Of a stretch of DNA of 64,000 bases, positions 1 to 9,546 are shown in pieces. The translations under genes were made by a program, and so were the position numbers. Position 1 is the stretch's first letter. Each line of letters opens with the position of its first letter. Under the pieces are notes generated by a model. The model had not been told where the DNA came from. It worked only from the letters and a program-made list of their open reading frames with translations, and did not search any database. Origin of the DNA: JAOXRU01 sp965247735 (lineage in GTDB: Bacteria > Bacteroidota > Bacteroidia > Flavobacteriales > Flavobacteriaceae); contig CBDFHN010000002.1 of the NCBI GenBank assembly GCA_965247735.1, positions 2,976,001-3,040,000 of the forward strand, written 5' to 3'.

Positions 1-8
1 TAAATTTT

Positions 9-515
9 ATGCTGACGCTAGTCATTCTATTAGCATTTAGTGTTAATGTTAATGCGCAATGGAAAAAAAACAAAGCCAACGAAGACAGCAAAATATGGCG
101 TTATGACGTAGAGTGCGAAGGCATCGCAAAACAAGGGTCTAAACTAGTAAAAGTATGGTCGTATTCTAAAAACCCAAAACACGCCATTTCTAGAGCAATG
201 AAAAATGCTGTACATGGCATTATTTTTAAAGGATTCGCTGGGGGCAATCAAGGTTGTACTTCCCTTCAGCCCTTAGTAAAAGATGCTACTATAGAAACTA
301 AGTTTAAAACGTTTTTTGATGCTTTTTTTCTAGATGGCGGCGAGTATTTAAAATATGTAAGTGCAGCTACCGATGGGCGAATTGCTCCTGGAGACCGCCT
401 AAAAATTAGTAGACGCGAGTATAAAATAGGAGTAGTCGTTAATGTAATGTACAATCAATTGCGTAAAAGACTTGAAAAAGAAGAAATAATAAAAGGATTA
501 TCCGCCGGATTCTAA
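9..515 (+). CDS. secreted hypothetical protein, probably 5'-truncated by window edge
   Basis: I do not recognise the family. The visible N-terminus is the hydrophobic part of a signal peptide (LVILLAFSVNVNAQ) without the usual preceding lysines, and the frame is open back to base 1. The true start therefore probably lies before the window. The mature part is about 150 residues, rich in Lys, with a CEG and a CTS cysteine near residues 36 and 83 that could pair. The next gene follows after 22 bases in the same direction and also encodes an exported protein, so the two probably form an operon of envelope proteins. Confidence 0.7.
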   Translation: MLTLVILLAFSVNVNAQWKKNKANEDSKIWRYDVECEGIAKQGSKLVKVWSYSKNPKHAISRAMKNAVHGIIFKGFAGGNQGCTSLQPLVKDATIETKFKTFFDAFFLDGGEYLKYVSAATDGRIAPGDRLKISRREYKIGVVVNVMYNQLRKRLEKEEIIKGLSAGF

Positions 516-537
516 CGCTAACTAACAAAAACACACA

Positions 538-1500
538 ATGAATAACCTCTCTAAAATACTTTTTGCCATCTGCTTTCTATTTATAAGCATTACTGCAAAC
601 AGCCAAGCCAAAAAACCAACACTTATGGTGGTTCCTAGTGATGCTTGGTGCATTCAAAACGGATATAGCTTATCATTTAACAATCAAGGCTCTGTCGTAA
701 AAATCCCTGATTATAAAAGAGCTTTACAGGAAAACACTGAAGTATTGCAAGTAATCAGTCAAATTAATGGGATGATGGCAGAACGAGGATTTCCTTTAAA
801 AAACATGGAATCTGCAATTAAAACATTAGAAGCTAATGCTGCAGAAGACAATATGCGTTCTTCTAAAGAAAGTGGTAGTGGCGTAAGTGAAAGCCCTATT
901 GATGCTCTAAAAAAAGCAGCAAAAGCAGACATTATTATTCAATTAACTTGGACAATTAGTAGCGTTGGACCTAAAAAAACCATAAATTTTAATTTACAGG
1001 GTTTAGATGCCTATACCGACAAACAAGTTGCTACTGCAACAGGAACTGGAGCCCCTTCTTTTTCGGCTACTACTCCTGTATTACTTTCAGAAGCAGTACT
1101 ATCTCATATGGATAATTTTACGGAAAGCCTTCAATCTCATTTTGAAGATATGTTTGCTAATGGTCGCGAAATTATAGTAAGAATTCAAAAATGGAATGAT
1201 TGGGATGGTGACTTAGAAAGCGAATTTGGTCCTGATGATGATGAATTAGGTACTATTATAGAAGATTGGATGGCCGACAATACAGTAAAAGGTAGGTTTA
1301 GCACCACTGATATCACAGAAAACATGGCATTATTTGAACAAGTAAGAATCCCGCTTTATAATGAAAAGGGAAGAGCTATGGATGCCAGGCGTTTTGTAAG
1401 AGAACTTAGTAAAGTGCTTAAAAAAACACCCTACCTAATTCCCAATAAAGTAGTGATGAAAGGGCTAGGGAGAGCGACCATAATTCTAGGAAGCAAATAA
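538..1500 (+). CDS. exported protein resembling DUF6175
   Basis: 320 residues with a signal peptide (ILFAICFLFISITANSQA). The mature start KKPTLMVVPSDAWC and the later IIIQLTWTISSVGPKK segment resemble the DUF6175 family of Bacteroidota envelope proteins. This is from memory and only moderately sure. There is an acidic loop around residues 220-235 (DWDGDLESEFGPDDDE). No catalytic motif is visible. The gene lies 22 bases after the preceding exported-protein gene and upstream of another exported protein, so a shared envelope role is likely but its nature is unknown. Confidence 0.7.
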   Translation: MNNLSKILFAICFLFISITANSQAKKPTLMVVPSDAWCIQNGYSLSFNNQGSVVKIPDYKRALQENTEVLQVISQINGMMAERGFPLKNMESAIKTLEANAAEDNMRSSKESGSGVSESPIDALKKAAKADIIIQLTWTISSVGPKKTINFNLQGLDAYTDKQVATATGTGAPSFSATTPVLLSEAVLSHMDNFTESLQSHFEDMFANGREIIVRIQKWNDWDGDLESEFGPDDDELGTIIEDWMADNTVKGRFSTTDITENMALFEQVRIPLYNEKGRAMDARRFVRELSKVLKKTPYLIPNKVVMKGLGRATIILGSK

Positions 1501-1511
1501 ACTAACAACAT

Positions 1512-1643
1512 AAAACGAGCATATTAAAAAGTTTATCACCTAGGAGAAATCGAAGATTCATAAACTCCATTGAAAAATAATAAAAAGTTATGAGTAATAA
1601 TTATAAGCGAACAGCATGTGACCGTTAAAAACAACAGATAAAC
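1512..1643 (+). promoter_or_regulatory. conserved 5' leader element, copy 1 (longest variant)
   Basis: The stretch begins AAACGAGCATATTAAAAAG and ends in GCGAACAGCATGTGACCGTT followed by an A-rich run into the ATG. The same two blocks occur upstream of the genes starting at 10572, 13580, 32874 and 44334. Between them this copy has GTTTAT and ATAAAC arms that can pair, plus an extra insertion of about 35 bases. It is probably a structured 5' untranslated region. Function unknown. Confidence 0.6.
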
Positions 1644-2579
1644 ATGAAAAAAATAATATACTTAGCAGTATTTTTTGCTTCAATAGCACTAACTGCGCAA
1701 GACAACAACAAAAATGATGGTATTACTTTAGGAGCTTATATTCCTGCACAGGCAGAAAGTATCCCTACAAGTTCTAAGCAAATGTTACTAAACAAGCTAG
1801 GGCAAGTAATCACTAAAAACGGTATTAGTGGAGGTTTTAGCAATTCTAGATTTGTTATTACCCCTAACATCACAGTATTAAGCAAGGATATTATGCCATC
1901 TGCACCTCCAAAAGTAGCTTTAAACCTTGAACTTACATTATACTTAGGTGATGGTATTGCAGGAAATCTATTTGCCAGCGAATCTCTTGAACTTAAAGGT
2001 ATAGGAACAAATGAAACCAAAGCTTATATGAGTGCAATTAAAAGGCTAAATCCTAAAAATAAGGCTGTCCAAAATTTTATTACAGAAGGCAAAACAAAAA
2101 TTATTGAATATTACAATAACAACTGTAGCCTTATCCTTAAAAAAGCCAGTACTTTAGAAAACGGACGATTAGAGGAAGCCCTCATGCTATTAACAAGTGT
2201 ACCAGAAGCAAGTACTTGTTTTAATAAAGTAAAATCAAAAATTAGAATTCTTTATCAACGACTAATCGACAGAGACTGTAAACAAAAACTAAGAGAAGCT
2301 TCTGCAATTTGGGCTGCCAACCAAAACATTAATGCTGCTAATGATGCAGCGGCCTTATTAAGTTCTATTGAACCTGAAGCAAAATGCAATGCTCAGGTAA
2401 AATCTTTATTTTCTAAAATTTCTAAACGAGTTAAAGAACTTAGTGATAGAGACTGGAACTACCAACTAAAAGTCTTGGACGTTTCTAAACAATACATAAA
2501 AGCAGCTAGAGATGTTGGTGTTGCTTATGGAAAAGGACAACCAAGTACTGTAAACTATAACGTTAGAGGCTGGTATTAA
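1644..2579 (+). CDS. exported hypothetical protein
   Basis: 311 residues with a signal peptide (MKKIIYLAVFFASIALTAQ). Residues about 25-150 look like a beta-rich domain, and the rest is helical with regularly spaced cysteines (NNCSL, STCFN, RDCKQ, AKCNA) that may form disulfides in the periplasm. I do not recognise the family. It is third in a row of exported proteins but is separated from the second by a 143-base gap holding a conserved leader element, so it may have its own control. A terminator follows at 2604-2636. Confidence 0.7.
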   Translation: MKKIIYLAVFFASIALTAQDNNKNDGITLGAYIPAQAESIPTSSKQMLLNKLGQVITKNGISGGFSNSRFVITPNITVLSKDIMPSAPPKVALNLELTLYLGDGIAGNLFASESLELKGIGTNETKAYMSAIKRLNPKNKAVQNFITEGKTKIIEYYNNNCSLILKKASTLENGRLEEALMLLTSVPEASTCFNKVKSKIRILYQRLIDRDCKQKLREASAIWAANQNINAANDAAALLSSIEPEAKCNAQVKSLFSKISKRVKELSDRDWNYQLKVLDVSKQYIKAARDVGVAYGKGQPSTVNYNVRGWY

Positions 2580-2603
2580 TATCCTTTCAACTTTATTTTA
2601 ATA

Positions 2604-2636
2604 AGAGGTGTTAATTATTTAGCGCCTCTCTTTTTC
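2604..2636 (+). terminator. intrinsic terminator
   Basis: AGAGGTG pairs with CGCCTCT (one G-U pair) around a 12-base loop and is followed by a T-rich run. It lies just after the exported-protein gene ending at 2579. Confidence 0.75.
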
Positions 2637-2741
2637 TTATTTACTTTATTATTCTGCAAAGTACCTTAACAAGGTAAGGAGACTACGAATGGACTCATTG
2701 ATAAAAATAGTAAAAGATTTTGCAATAGTTACTCGCCTTTT

Positions 2742-3422
2742 CTAAGGCATTTTTCGCCATTTTTGTAAAACATAAGTAATATCAGATTTCACTTCTGATC
2801 TAATCTCTTTTTTTCCTTTGCCTTTCCCAAATTTAGTATCATAATCGGTTTCTATATGGCGTATATGTGCTTCTACTGCTAAATCTATCATTTTAGCATC
2901 AAATTCCTTAGCGCTAGCAGTACGTCCTACCCTTCCACTGTATTTTTCGCAGGCATGAATAGCTATTTCATACTCTCGCTTTTCAGGACAGTAGGGATAT
3001 CGTGCTCTAATTGCTCTAGAAAACAAGGCAATATACTCTCGGTCTTTATATTCCCTAACCTCAGCAGCTTTCTGGTTTTTTAATGCCCTAACTTCTTGAT
3101 CTTGTAAACACTCTACCTTTGCTTTTTCAATAGCACTGGGCTCTACCAACTGCCCCTTTCGTTCAAAACGTTTGCGTTTTTGATGCCATTCCCAAACTAC
3201 AGCACATAATGTGGAATGCTTTTTAGAACGTCTGGTCATTGCAGCATTTCCTGGTGCCAACATAACATAGCCTTTGGTAAAAGCAGAACAAGATAAGCAA
3301 GTGCCTTTGTGTTTTTCGCTTTCAGCAACATAAGCCTTTCCTTTTGAAACTGGAGCGCCGCAAGAACTACATTTCAGCGTTTCTTTTTTTGTTAAAAATA
3401 TATTTTGAGCTGTTGTTGCCAA
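2742..3422 (-). CDS. zinc-ribbon DUF2293 protein
   Basis: 226 residues. The N-terminus holds a four-Cys zinc ribbon (CSSCGAP at about 18-24 and CLSC at about 42-45). The C-terminal half matches DUF2293: HACEKYSGRVGRTASAKEFD, then AHIRHIETDYD and a final helix ending LQKWR. DUF2293 is found in many bacteria with no assigned function; the ribbon suggests nucleic-acid or metal binding. The middle (residues 60-120) is highly charged and probably helical. It stands alone, convergent with the upstream gene group. Confidence 0.85.
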   Translation of the reverse strand: MATTAQNIFLTKKETLKCSSCGAPVSKGKAYVAESEKHKGTCLSCSAFTKGYVMLAPGNAAMTRRSKKHSTLCAVVWEWHQKRKRFERKGQLVEPSAIEKAKVECLQDQEVRALKNQKAAEVREYKDREYIALFSRAIRARYPYCPEKREYEIAIHACEKYSGRVGRTASAKEFDAKMIDLAVEAHIRHIETDYDTKFGKGKGKKEIRSEVKSDITYVLQKWRKMP

Positions 3423-3495
3423 TACTTAGTGTTTTCAGGAGCTAAGATATAAAAGAAAAACTGACTCAAAGTCAGAATTAGGAATCCTAAAATAT

Positions 3496-3530
3496 AAAAG
3501 CCCAAATTTAAAACTCAAATTTGGGCTTTT
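3496..3530 (-). terminator. strong bidirectional terminator
   Basis: A 14-bp perfect stem (AAAAGCCCAAATTT / AAATTTGGGCTTTT) around a 7-base loop. Read on the minus strand it sits about 105 bases after the end of the outer-membrane protein gene (stop at 3636). Confidence 0.8.
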
Positions 3531-3635
3531 ATCTATTTTTAATTAATGTTAGAACAGTAAAACGTTTTTATTTTAACAATCTAGACATCAATATAGAAAC
3601 TAAATTCCTGAAGTTAATTTTTCCTTTAAACGGAC

Positions 3636-4541
3636 TTAAAAACTATATACAAGACCTGCTTTATATGCTCTGTATTTTCCAACATTTCTACCTTCAATAA
3701 GAGCATCAAAAGCTGTTGTAATTCCAAATCCTTTGCAGATAGGAACATATAAATTTAAGGCTAAGTTGGTATAATCAACTTGTGTATTAGGAAAAGATGT
3801 TGGTCCTCCTTGAAGTCCAAATTCTGCAGAACCAATATCTGTACCATCAATAGAGTTTTGTACACCAACCTGGAAATCTGTATAAAAGTACTTATGTGCA
3901 AATCCTACTTTAAAATTCAATAGGTGTGCATTAGGTACTTCAAAATCATCAACGCCTGATCGTGCCGCATATCCATATTGCGCCTCTAAGAAAATTCCAT
4001 TATCGTGTTTGTATTGGGTAATTAAATACCCATCAATAGATGTTGCACGATTTCCAATTGATAAAATACCAGCTGCAGCATAATCGCTAATAGGAGTTGT
4101 AAACCCCAATCCAACACCAAGTGTAAACGCTGCCCGCTCCAACTTTGCATGTACCGCTCTTGCTTTTACAAAAAGACCCAAATCTTGTATGCCACTTAAT
4201 TCGGCCTCATTATTAATAGGATCTGCTACATTGTTTTCATTTGTAATGGAGATATATGGAATATTTATAACTCCTGTTAACCAATCTGTAATTGCATATT
4301 GTCCATATAGGTTAACAATATCCAATTCAATTTCACCAAAGTTTGCTGGCAGCTCATTGGCTAAGTCTTTCCCTGCATAAAACTTAGAATACGTTTTGTT
4401 CGTATACGTTAATGCAACAGTTGCTTTTCCCTTTTCAGAGAAAAATCCATTCAGAATAGTCTGAGATTCTACTTGGTAACTTACCAGAATAGAAAAGAGA
4501 ACTACGGCTAAGTGTTTGTAATTTTTTGGGTGATAAATCAT
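3636..4541 (-). CDS. outer-membrane beta-barrel (MetA-pathway/transporter-like)
   Basis: 301 residues with a signal peptide (HLAVVLFSILVSYQVESQ) and alternating polar/hydrophobic strands typical of a barrel (for example VALTYTNKTYSKFYAG, LDIVNLYGQYAITDWLTGVINIP), ending with an aromatic strand YKAGLVYSF as outer-membrane proteins do. The pattern is that of the phenol MetA-pathway/transporter group of 12-ish strand barrels, but the ligand cannot be told. It is a single gene; the 235 bases upstream before the response-regulator gene show no clear motif. Confidence 0.75.
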   Translation of the reverse strand: MIYHPKNYKHLAVVLFSILVSYQVESQTILNGFFSEKGKATVALTYTNKTYSKFYAGKDLANELPANFGEIELDIVNLYGQYAITDWLTGVINIPYISITNENNVADPINNEAELSGIQDLGLFVKARAVHAKLERAAFTLGVGLGFTTPISDYAAAGILSIGNRATSIDGYLITQYKHDNGIFLEAQYGYAARSGVDDFEVPNAHLLNFKVGFAHKYFYTDFQVGVQNSIDGTDIGSAEFGLQGGPTSFPNTQVDYTNLALNLYVPICKGFGITTAFDALIEGRNVGKYRAYKAGLVYSF

Positions 4542-4777
4542 AGTGTTCAGTTTAAATTATTTATACTTTAGACAATTTATAAACTAAACCTTACACTTTT
4601 TTCAAGTCAAAAGAGCGACTTAAGACTCTTTTTGCCTCTAAAACACTATAATAGAACAGCAAACCGCATTTATTATTTGTGCTAATTTTAATTGACAAAT
4701 TACAAAACAGAACTACAAAATGATTGAAAAAGCTATATTGTTTGTGTATTTTCTATCATTTTGAAATCACACAATAC

Positions 4778-5527
4778 CTATTTATGAATCTGGTCTAAAA
4801 CATCAATAACAGCTGCTTTTTTACGAACTGAAACTGGAACGGTTTCTTTATTTTTTAGCATTAAATACCCGCCATCAGTCTTTATAAAAGCACTGATGTA
4901 CTGCAAATTCACTAAGTGACTCTGATGTACTCTTAAAAACTCGTAATTTTTAAGCATATCTGCAAAATACTTTAGGGTTTTGGTTACAAATACCTTTTCA
5001 CCATCTTTTAGATAAAAAATAGTGTTATTACTATCAGATTCGCACCTAATAATATCATCTAGAGCTACAATGGTAATTTTATCTAGGGTATGCAACGATA
5101 TTTTATTCGGTTTTTGCTCTGGTGAAGACAAGGTATCCTTTAAGATAGATAAACGCTCACTATTGGGCTGTATTTGTGCCTTTGCTTTGCTTATTGCACT
5201 TGCCAACTCCTCATTAGAATAGGGTTTTAGTATGTAATCTATAGCCGCAAACTTAAAAGCCCTGATAGCAAATTCATCGCTGGCTGTAACAAAAATAATT
5301 TTCGATTTTAACTCTGGAAAAATCTCCAAAACATCAAAACCTGTACCATCACCAAGCATAATATCTAAAAAAAGAATATCAGGTGTGCTCTTTCGTAAGG
5401 ATTTTGCAGCCTCCACAACACTACCTGCAGTATCAATAATATCTATTTCTGGGTGATTGTCCTGCAAATCGCTTTTTAAAAGCTGAAGTGCATCAGGCAT
5501 ATCTTCTACTATAATTGCTGTTACCAT
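4778..5527 (-). CDS. LytTR-family response regulator
   Basis: 249 residues. The receiver domain (1-120) has acidic residues E8/D9, phospho-acceptor D55 in LFLDIMLGDG, a Thr in the VTAS motif and K104 in LKPYS. The C-terminal LytTR DNA-binding domain (about 145-249) contains the typical ...FLRVHQSHLVNLQYI... segment. It lies 6 bases after the sensor kinase gene in the same operon, so it is almost certainly the kinase's partner. Target genes are not evident from the sequence. Confidence 0.93.
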   Translation of the reverse strand: MVTAIIVEDMPDALQLLKSDLQDNHPEIDIIDTAGSVVEAAKSLRKSTPDILFLDIMLGDGTGFDVLEIFPELKSKIIFVTASDEFAIRAFKFAAIDYILKPYSNEELASAISKAKAQIQPNSERLSILKDTLSSPEQKPNKISLHTLDKITIVALDDIIRCESDSNNTIFYLKDGEKVFVTKTLKYFADMLKNYEFLRVHQSHLVNLQYISAFIKTDGGYLMLKNKETVPVSVRKKAAVIDVLDQIHK

Positions 5528-5533
5528 AATTGT

Positions 5534-8500
5534 TTAGTAATCGGTTTCTAAGGGTATTGTAAATGCTATTTGAGTGCCTCCAATAGTTTTATCGGCATTA
5601 GCTATCTCCGTAATTTCTAATGCATCTTTTCCTGCAATGGCCAATAATCGGTCTTTGGTTACAGCCAATGCCATGGATTGATGATCTGTTTTTACTTTAT
5701 TCTTTTGAGACTCAAAAATTCCTATTCCATTATCTACAATCTTACAATGCAACATTTCTGCTTTAGTTTCAAATGTAATCGTCAATTTCCCTTCTCTTTT
5801 ACCTTTTAAAATACCATGTCTTATTGCATTTTCTACAAAAGGCTGAATCAACATTGGTGGAATTAGTATTTCTTCTGTATCCAAATCGGAAACAACATCA
5901 ATAGTATAACTAAATGGCTTTGGACTCATCAGCTGCTCTACTTTTATATAATGCGTTAATGTTTCCAGTTCTTTATGCAAGGTAATGGTTTCTGCCCTAG
6001 AGTTGCTTAATACATTGCGTAATAAACTTGCAAAAGAATTGATGGTTGTATTCATCTTTTTAATATCATTACTCCCCATTGCCTTTATCCCATTTAGTAC
6101 ATTAAATATAAAATGAGGATTCATCTGTAATTGTAGGGCTTTGTGTTCTAAAGAAAGTAATTCGTTTTGTAATTGCAATTGTTCTTTATCTCTTTTGTTT
6201 TTTACACGAATACGTTTTAGATATACATATCCAATACCGATCAGTATAATAATAACAATTGCAAAGATACTCCACTGAAACCATGGTTTTTGGTACAGCG
6301 GACTGTCTATAAAAAACTGAAAAGTAATTGGGGTGCTTTCTTTCCACCGGTAATTTCTTGACTGGGCTGTAAAAGTATGTTTACCATAACTCAAACCAGA
6401 AAAATTGGCTTTATTTATCTTTGACCAGGGACTCCAGTCATCTGCATTAAGTTTAAAACGGTATTGCACCTGCTTAGGGTGGTTAATATCTACTGCAATA
6501 AAATCGAAACCTAACTGTCTTTCTGTTGATTTTAGCTGTAAAACCTTATTAGAATTGGTCCAATTATCTAAGCGAAGACTATCTATGCTTTTATAAGCAA
6601 TATTAATAGCTTCAAAATGCAATTTAGGTTTCGCTATCTCTTTTATTTCTGTATGAGGTTGGTATTTTGTTAGGCCATAAATAGCACCAAACCATAAATC
6701 ACCTTCATTATCCATTACCGTTGCATTAAGACAGGTTTCTATACCCAAAAAACCATCGTTTCTACCATAATGAAACACTTGTTTAATGCTATGCTCTTCC
6801 CCTAGAACCACCTTGTCTAATCCCTGCTCTGTACCTACCCACAAATTATCCTGACGGTCAAAAATAAGCTGATAAATATTGTTGGAATACAACTCTTTTT
6901 CTCCTTTTAACTTTTGAAATACTGGTGCTTCACCTTGGGTTGCCCACCAAATGCCTTTACCTGCTGTTCCTAGATAAATTTTATCTTTATTAAAAAGTAA
7001 GGTTCCAATGCTAACGTCCACTGGTAATACTTTACCTAAATCGGTAACAACATCGTTTTTTATATGACCTAAATGTCCTTTTTTGGTAACAAACCACAGC
7101 TTACCATCTGCATCTTGCTGTAAATCTCTAATATAAACATCTTTAAGACCATTATTAGTTCCAAAAGTCTTTAAAACAACCAAACTATCGTTTTCTGGAA
7201 AATAATTAAACTTTACAATACCGCTAGCATAAGTGGCTGTCCACACTGCGTTATCGGTAACCAACACTTTCCGAATCCAATTGTATGGAAAACCTGTATC
7301 GGTATTTATCAAATGATTTTTAATGCTGGTTTTTCTAACCTTATCAATCTTTAAAGCGGTTACAAAAGTAGAATCGATAACAATGCTGTCTATTTGTTTT
7401 TCTTCTCTAAATAACAAACCTCTTCCTTCTGTTCCTGCCCAAATATTTCCTTCAGTATCACTTGCTATGGTTTTGATCTTCGTATTTGTAAAAAAAGGAT
7501 GTTGAGCAATATGATGAATCCCCAAAGAGTCTATTTTCACTATTCCTTTTTCTGAATTTGATGCCCAAACATTACTTTTTGTTGCATGTAGGGCATAGAT
7601 TCTATTTCCTTTTAGGCCTGTTTCTTTATCATAATGAACAAAATTGTTGTCTCTTGCATATTTATACAATCCGCCTCCAGAAGTACCAATCCAAGTATTG
7701 CTTTGGTTGTCCGTAAACACCTTGCGAACATGTGGCACTTTTAGTCCGTTGCCGCTATGTATTCGTTTTAAAACATTGTAATTTTCTGTATCTAGTACGG
7801 TAAGTCCTTCATGGTCGGTAGCTACCCAAAGCTTATTATCATGAATAGACAAATGATTGACCCGTAACGGTTCTTTTATTAAAAAATACTCTTTGGTATA
7901 ATCTTGAGAATCAATAACACGAGTACCATCTACATAGGTTGCCGCTATTACAAATCCGTTATGAAAAACTAAGGAGGTAAAATTATTGCTTTCATATTTC
8001 TCAATAACGCTAGGCTGGTTTTCTAATGCATTTGCCTTCCACAAGCCTTTATTTGTTGCTATCCAATAGTACTTCCCATCAAAGACAATAGCATTTACAC
8101 TATTGCTGTCTATTGCTTTATGCAGCTGTATTTTTTTTAGCTGCTTGCTTCCTAAAACATAAGCATATATTCCTGTATTTGTTGCTAAAAACACCTGGCT
8201 ATCTTTGTTTTTAAAAATAGCATTTACCTGAGGAGCAGCATAGTTAGTAAACTTTTTATTGGTTTTTACTGATAAACCGCTTCTTGTTCCTACAAAAAGG
8301 CTGTCATTTGAAGTATAAAGAGAAAAAATATAGTTAGAAATTAAGCCATCGGACTCTTTAAATGTACGGAATGTTTTTCCATCAAAACTACTTAAGCCAC
8401 CACCCTGAGTTCCTAGCCATAGATACCCAATATTATCTTGTGCAATATCATAAACCTGAGATTGTGGCAAACCATCTTCCTGCGTATACACTCTAAAAGA

Positions 8501-8581
8501 AGGATGTTGCCCCAAAACTGTATTTATAAAAAACAACGCGCTGATTAGTATGGAGATTGATAAAAAATGATGTTTTGGCAT
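5534..8581 (-). CDS. two-component propeller sensor histidine kinase (LytS-type)
   Basis: 1015 residues. A signal peptide is followed by repeated Reg_prop blades (IAQDNIGYLWLGTQGGGLSSFDG, NTWIGTSGGGLYKY, NLWVGTEQGLDKV), then a Y_Y_Y domain, one membrane helix near residues 770-790 (FAIVIIILIGIGYVYL), and a His_kinase/HATPase module. The phospho-acceptor lies in QMNPHFIFNVLNGI and the ATP-binding N-box in FVENAIRHGI. The periplasmic propeller senses an unknown (often glycan) signal, and the kinase passes it to the LytTR regulator encoded 6 bases downstream. Confidence 0.93.
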   Translation of the reverse strand: MPKHHFLSISILISALFFINTVLGQHPSFRVYTQEDGLPQSQVYDIAQDNIGYLWLGTQGGGLSSFDGKTFRTFKESDGLISNYIFSLYTSNDSLFVGTRSGLSVKTNKKFTNYAAPQVNAIFKNKDSQVFLATNTGIYAYVLGSKQLKKIQLHKAIDSNSVNAIVFDGKYYWIATNKGLWKANALENQPSVIEKYESNNFTSLVFHNGFVIAATYVDGTRVIDSQDYTKEYFLIKEPLRVNHLSIHDNKLWVATDHEGLTVLDTENYNVLKRIHSGNGLKVPHVRKVFTDNQSNTWIGTSGGGLYKYARDNNFVHYDKETGLKGNRIYALHATKSNVWASNSEKGIVKIDSLGIHHIAQHPFFTNTKIKTIASDTEGNIWAGTEGRGLLFREEKQIDSIVIDSTFVTALKIDKVRKTSIKNHLINTDTGFPYNWIRKVLVTDNAVWTATYASGIVKFNYFPENDSLVVLKTFGTNNGLKDVYIRDLQQDADGKLWFVTKKGHLGHIKNDVVTDLGKVLPVDVSIGTLLFNKDKIYLGTAGKGIWWATQGEAPVFQKLKGEKELYSNNIYQLIFDRQDNLWVGTEQGLDKVVLGEEHSIKQVFHYGRNDGFLGIETCLNATVMDNEGDLWFGAIYGLTKYQPHTEIKEIAKPKLHFEAINIAYKSIDSLRLDNWTNSNKVLQLKSTERQLGFDFIAVDINHPKQVQYRFKLNADDWSPWSKINKANFSGLSYGKHTFTAQSRNYRWKESTPITFQFFIDSPLYQKPWFQWSIFAIVIIILIGIGYVYLKRIRVKNKRDKEQLQLQNELLSLEHKALQLQMNPHFIFNVLNGIKAMGSNDIKKMNTTINSFASLLRNVLSNSRAETITLHKELETLTHYIKVEQLMSPKPFSYTIDVVSDLDTEEILIPPMLIQPFVENAIRHGILKGKREGKLTITFETKAEMLHCKIVDNGIGIFESQKNKVKTDHQSMALAVTKDRLLAIAGKDALEITEIANADKTIGGTQIAFTIPLETDY

Positions 8582-8768
8582 AAAAAACGGATAGTGCTTG
8601 TTAACAAATATAAGACATTACTATTGAGATTTGAATAATTGATATTGAGTGCTCTTAAAATAACAAAAAAAGACATATCCTAATATCAACAACTCATTAT
8701 CAACCTTGATTACTTGGCTTTTACTATCTTTTCCTTTCTCTTTAAACTTTTCTTTAGAATCAGATATT

Positions 8769-9473
8769 TTAACACCCTGGAGGATGGTAATAACTGATTA
8801 TTTTCCATCTCCCTTTAACTTTTCCAATAGTTAATTGTTTAGAAATTGAATATGAAGTGTATTTTACTGCAACATAGCCTATTTTATTTTTTCCAAGTTT
8901 TATTTCCAACCAATCAATTCCTTCTTTCTTTTGAAAAGTTGTATTTTGATAAGTCATAATATTACAGTCGCAATCAAATTTTTCAAATGTGGCTTTTCTA
9001 ATAATTTTAGCGCTTAAACTTGGCTTTTCTCTAATATTTACATTTTCAGCTAAAATTAGTACTGAATTCCCTAAATCGGTAGTTTTTAAATAAGAAGGTG
9101 CTTTAAAAACTAATTCATCATGCAAAACTGGATATTCCTTATTCTCATCAATTTGAACATAAAAACCGAATCTAATAATTCTTAAAAATTCATTCCATAC
9201 TCCATCTGTATATTCCTCATTAGTAGTATCGGCAAATATCATTTTAATAAACTCGTCTTTTGGACATCCATTATAAGCACAATCATCTTTACTCACATTA
9301 ATTCTATCTGCTAACAATACCTTTAATTTAACTAAATTCTTATTAAGAATAGCGCTTTCCAGTTGGTTTTTAAAAACCCAAAAGCTTTCCTCTTTATAGG
9401 ATTCATCAATTATTATTTGACAAAATGTATTAGAACTTAATAATACTAATATGATGAAAACTAATCTCTTCAT
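8769..9473 (-). CDS. exported SH3-like domain protein
   Basis: 234 residues from the second in-frame ATG, chosen because MKRLVFIILVLLSSNTFCQ is a complete signal peptide; an earlier ATG would add eight charged residues. The C-terminal region about 140-205 looks like a bacterial SH3 domain (VLILAENVNIREKPSLSAKII ... WLEIKLGKNKIGYVAVKY), which commonly binds cell-wall or other surface ligands. The N-terminal part is unknown and contains CAYNGC. It ends with PPGC. Single gene, convergent with nothing obvious. Confidence 0.75.
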   Translation of the reverse strand: MKRLVFIILVLLSSNTFCQIIIDESYKEESFWVFKNQLESAILNKNLVKLKVLLADRINVSKDDCAYNGCPKDEFIKMIFADTTNEEYTDGVWNEFLRIIRFGFYVQIDENKEYPVLHDELVFKAPSYLKTTDLGNSVLILAENVNIREKPSLSAKIIRKATFEKFDCDCNIMTYQNTTFQKKEGIDWLEIKLGKNKIGYVAVKYTSYSISKQLTIGKVKGRWKIISYYHPPGC

Positions 9474-9546
9474 TTCTCTATTTTTTTCAACCAACATTTC
9501 ATTTAATTTTACACCTTAAAGTTATGATTCTTGACTCTCTAAATAC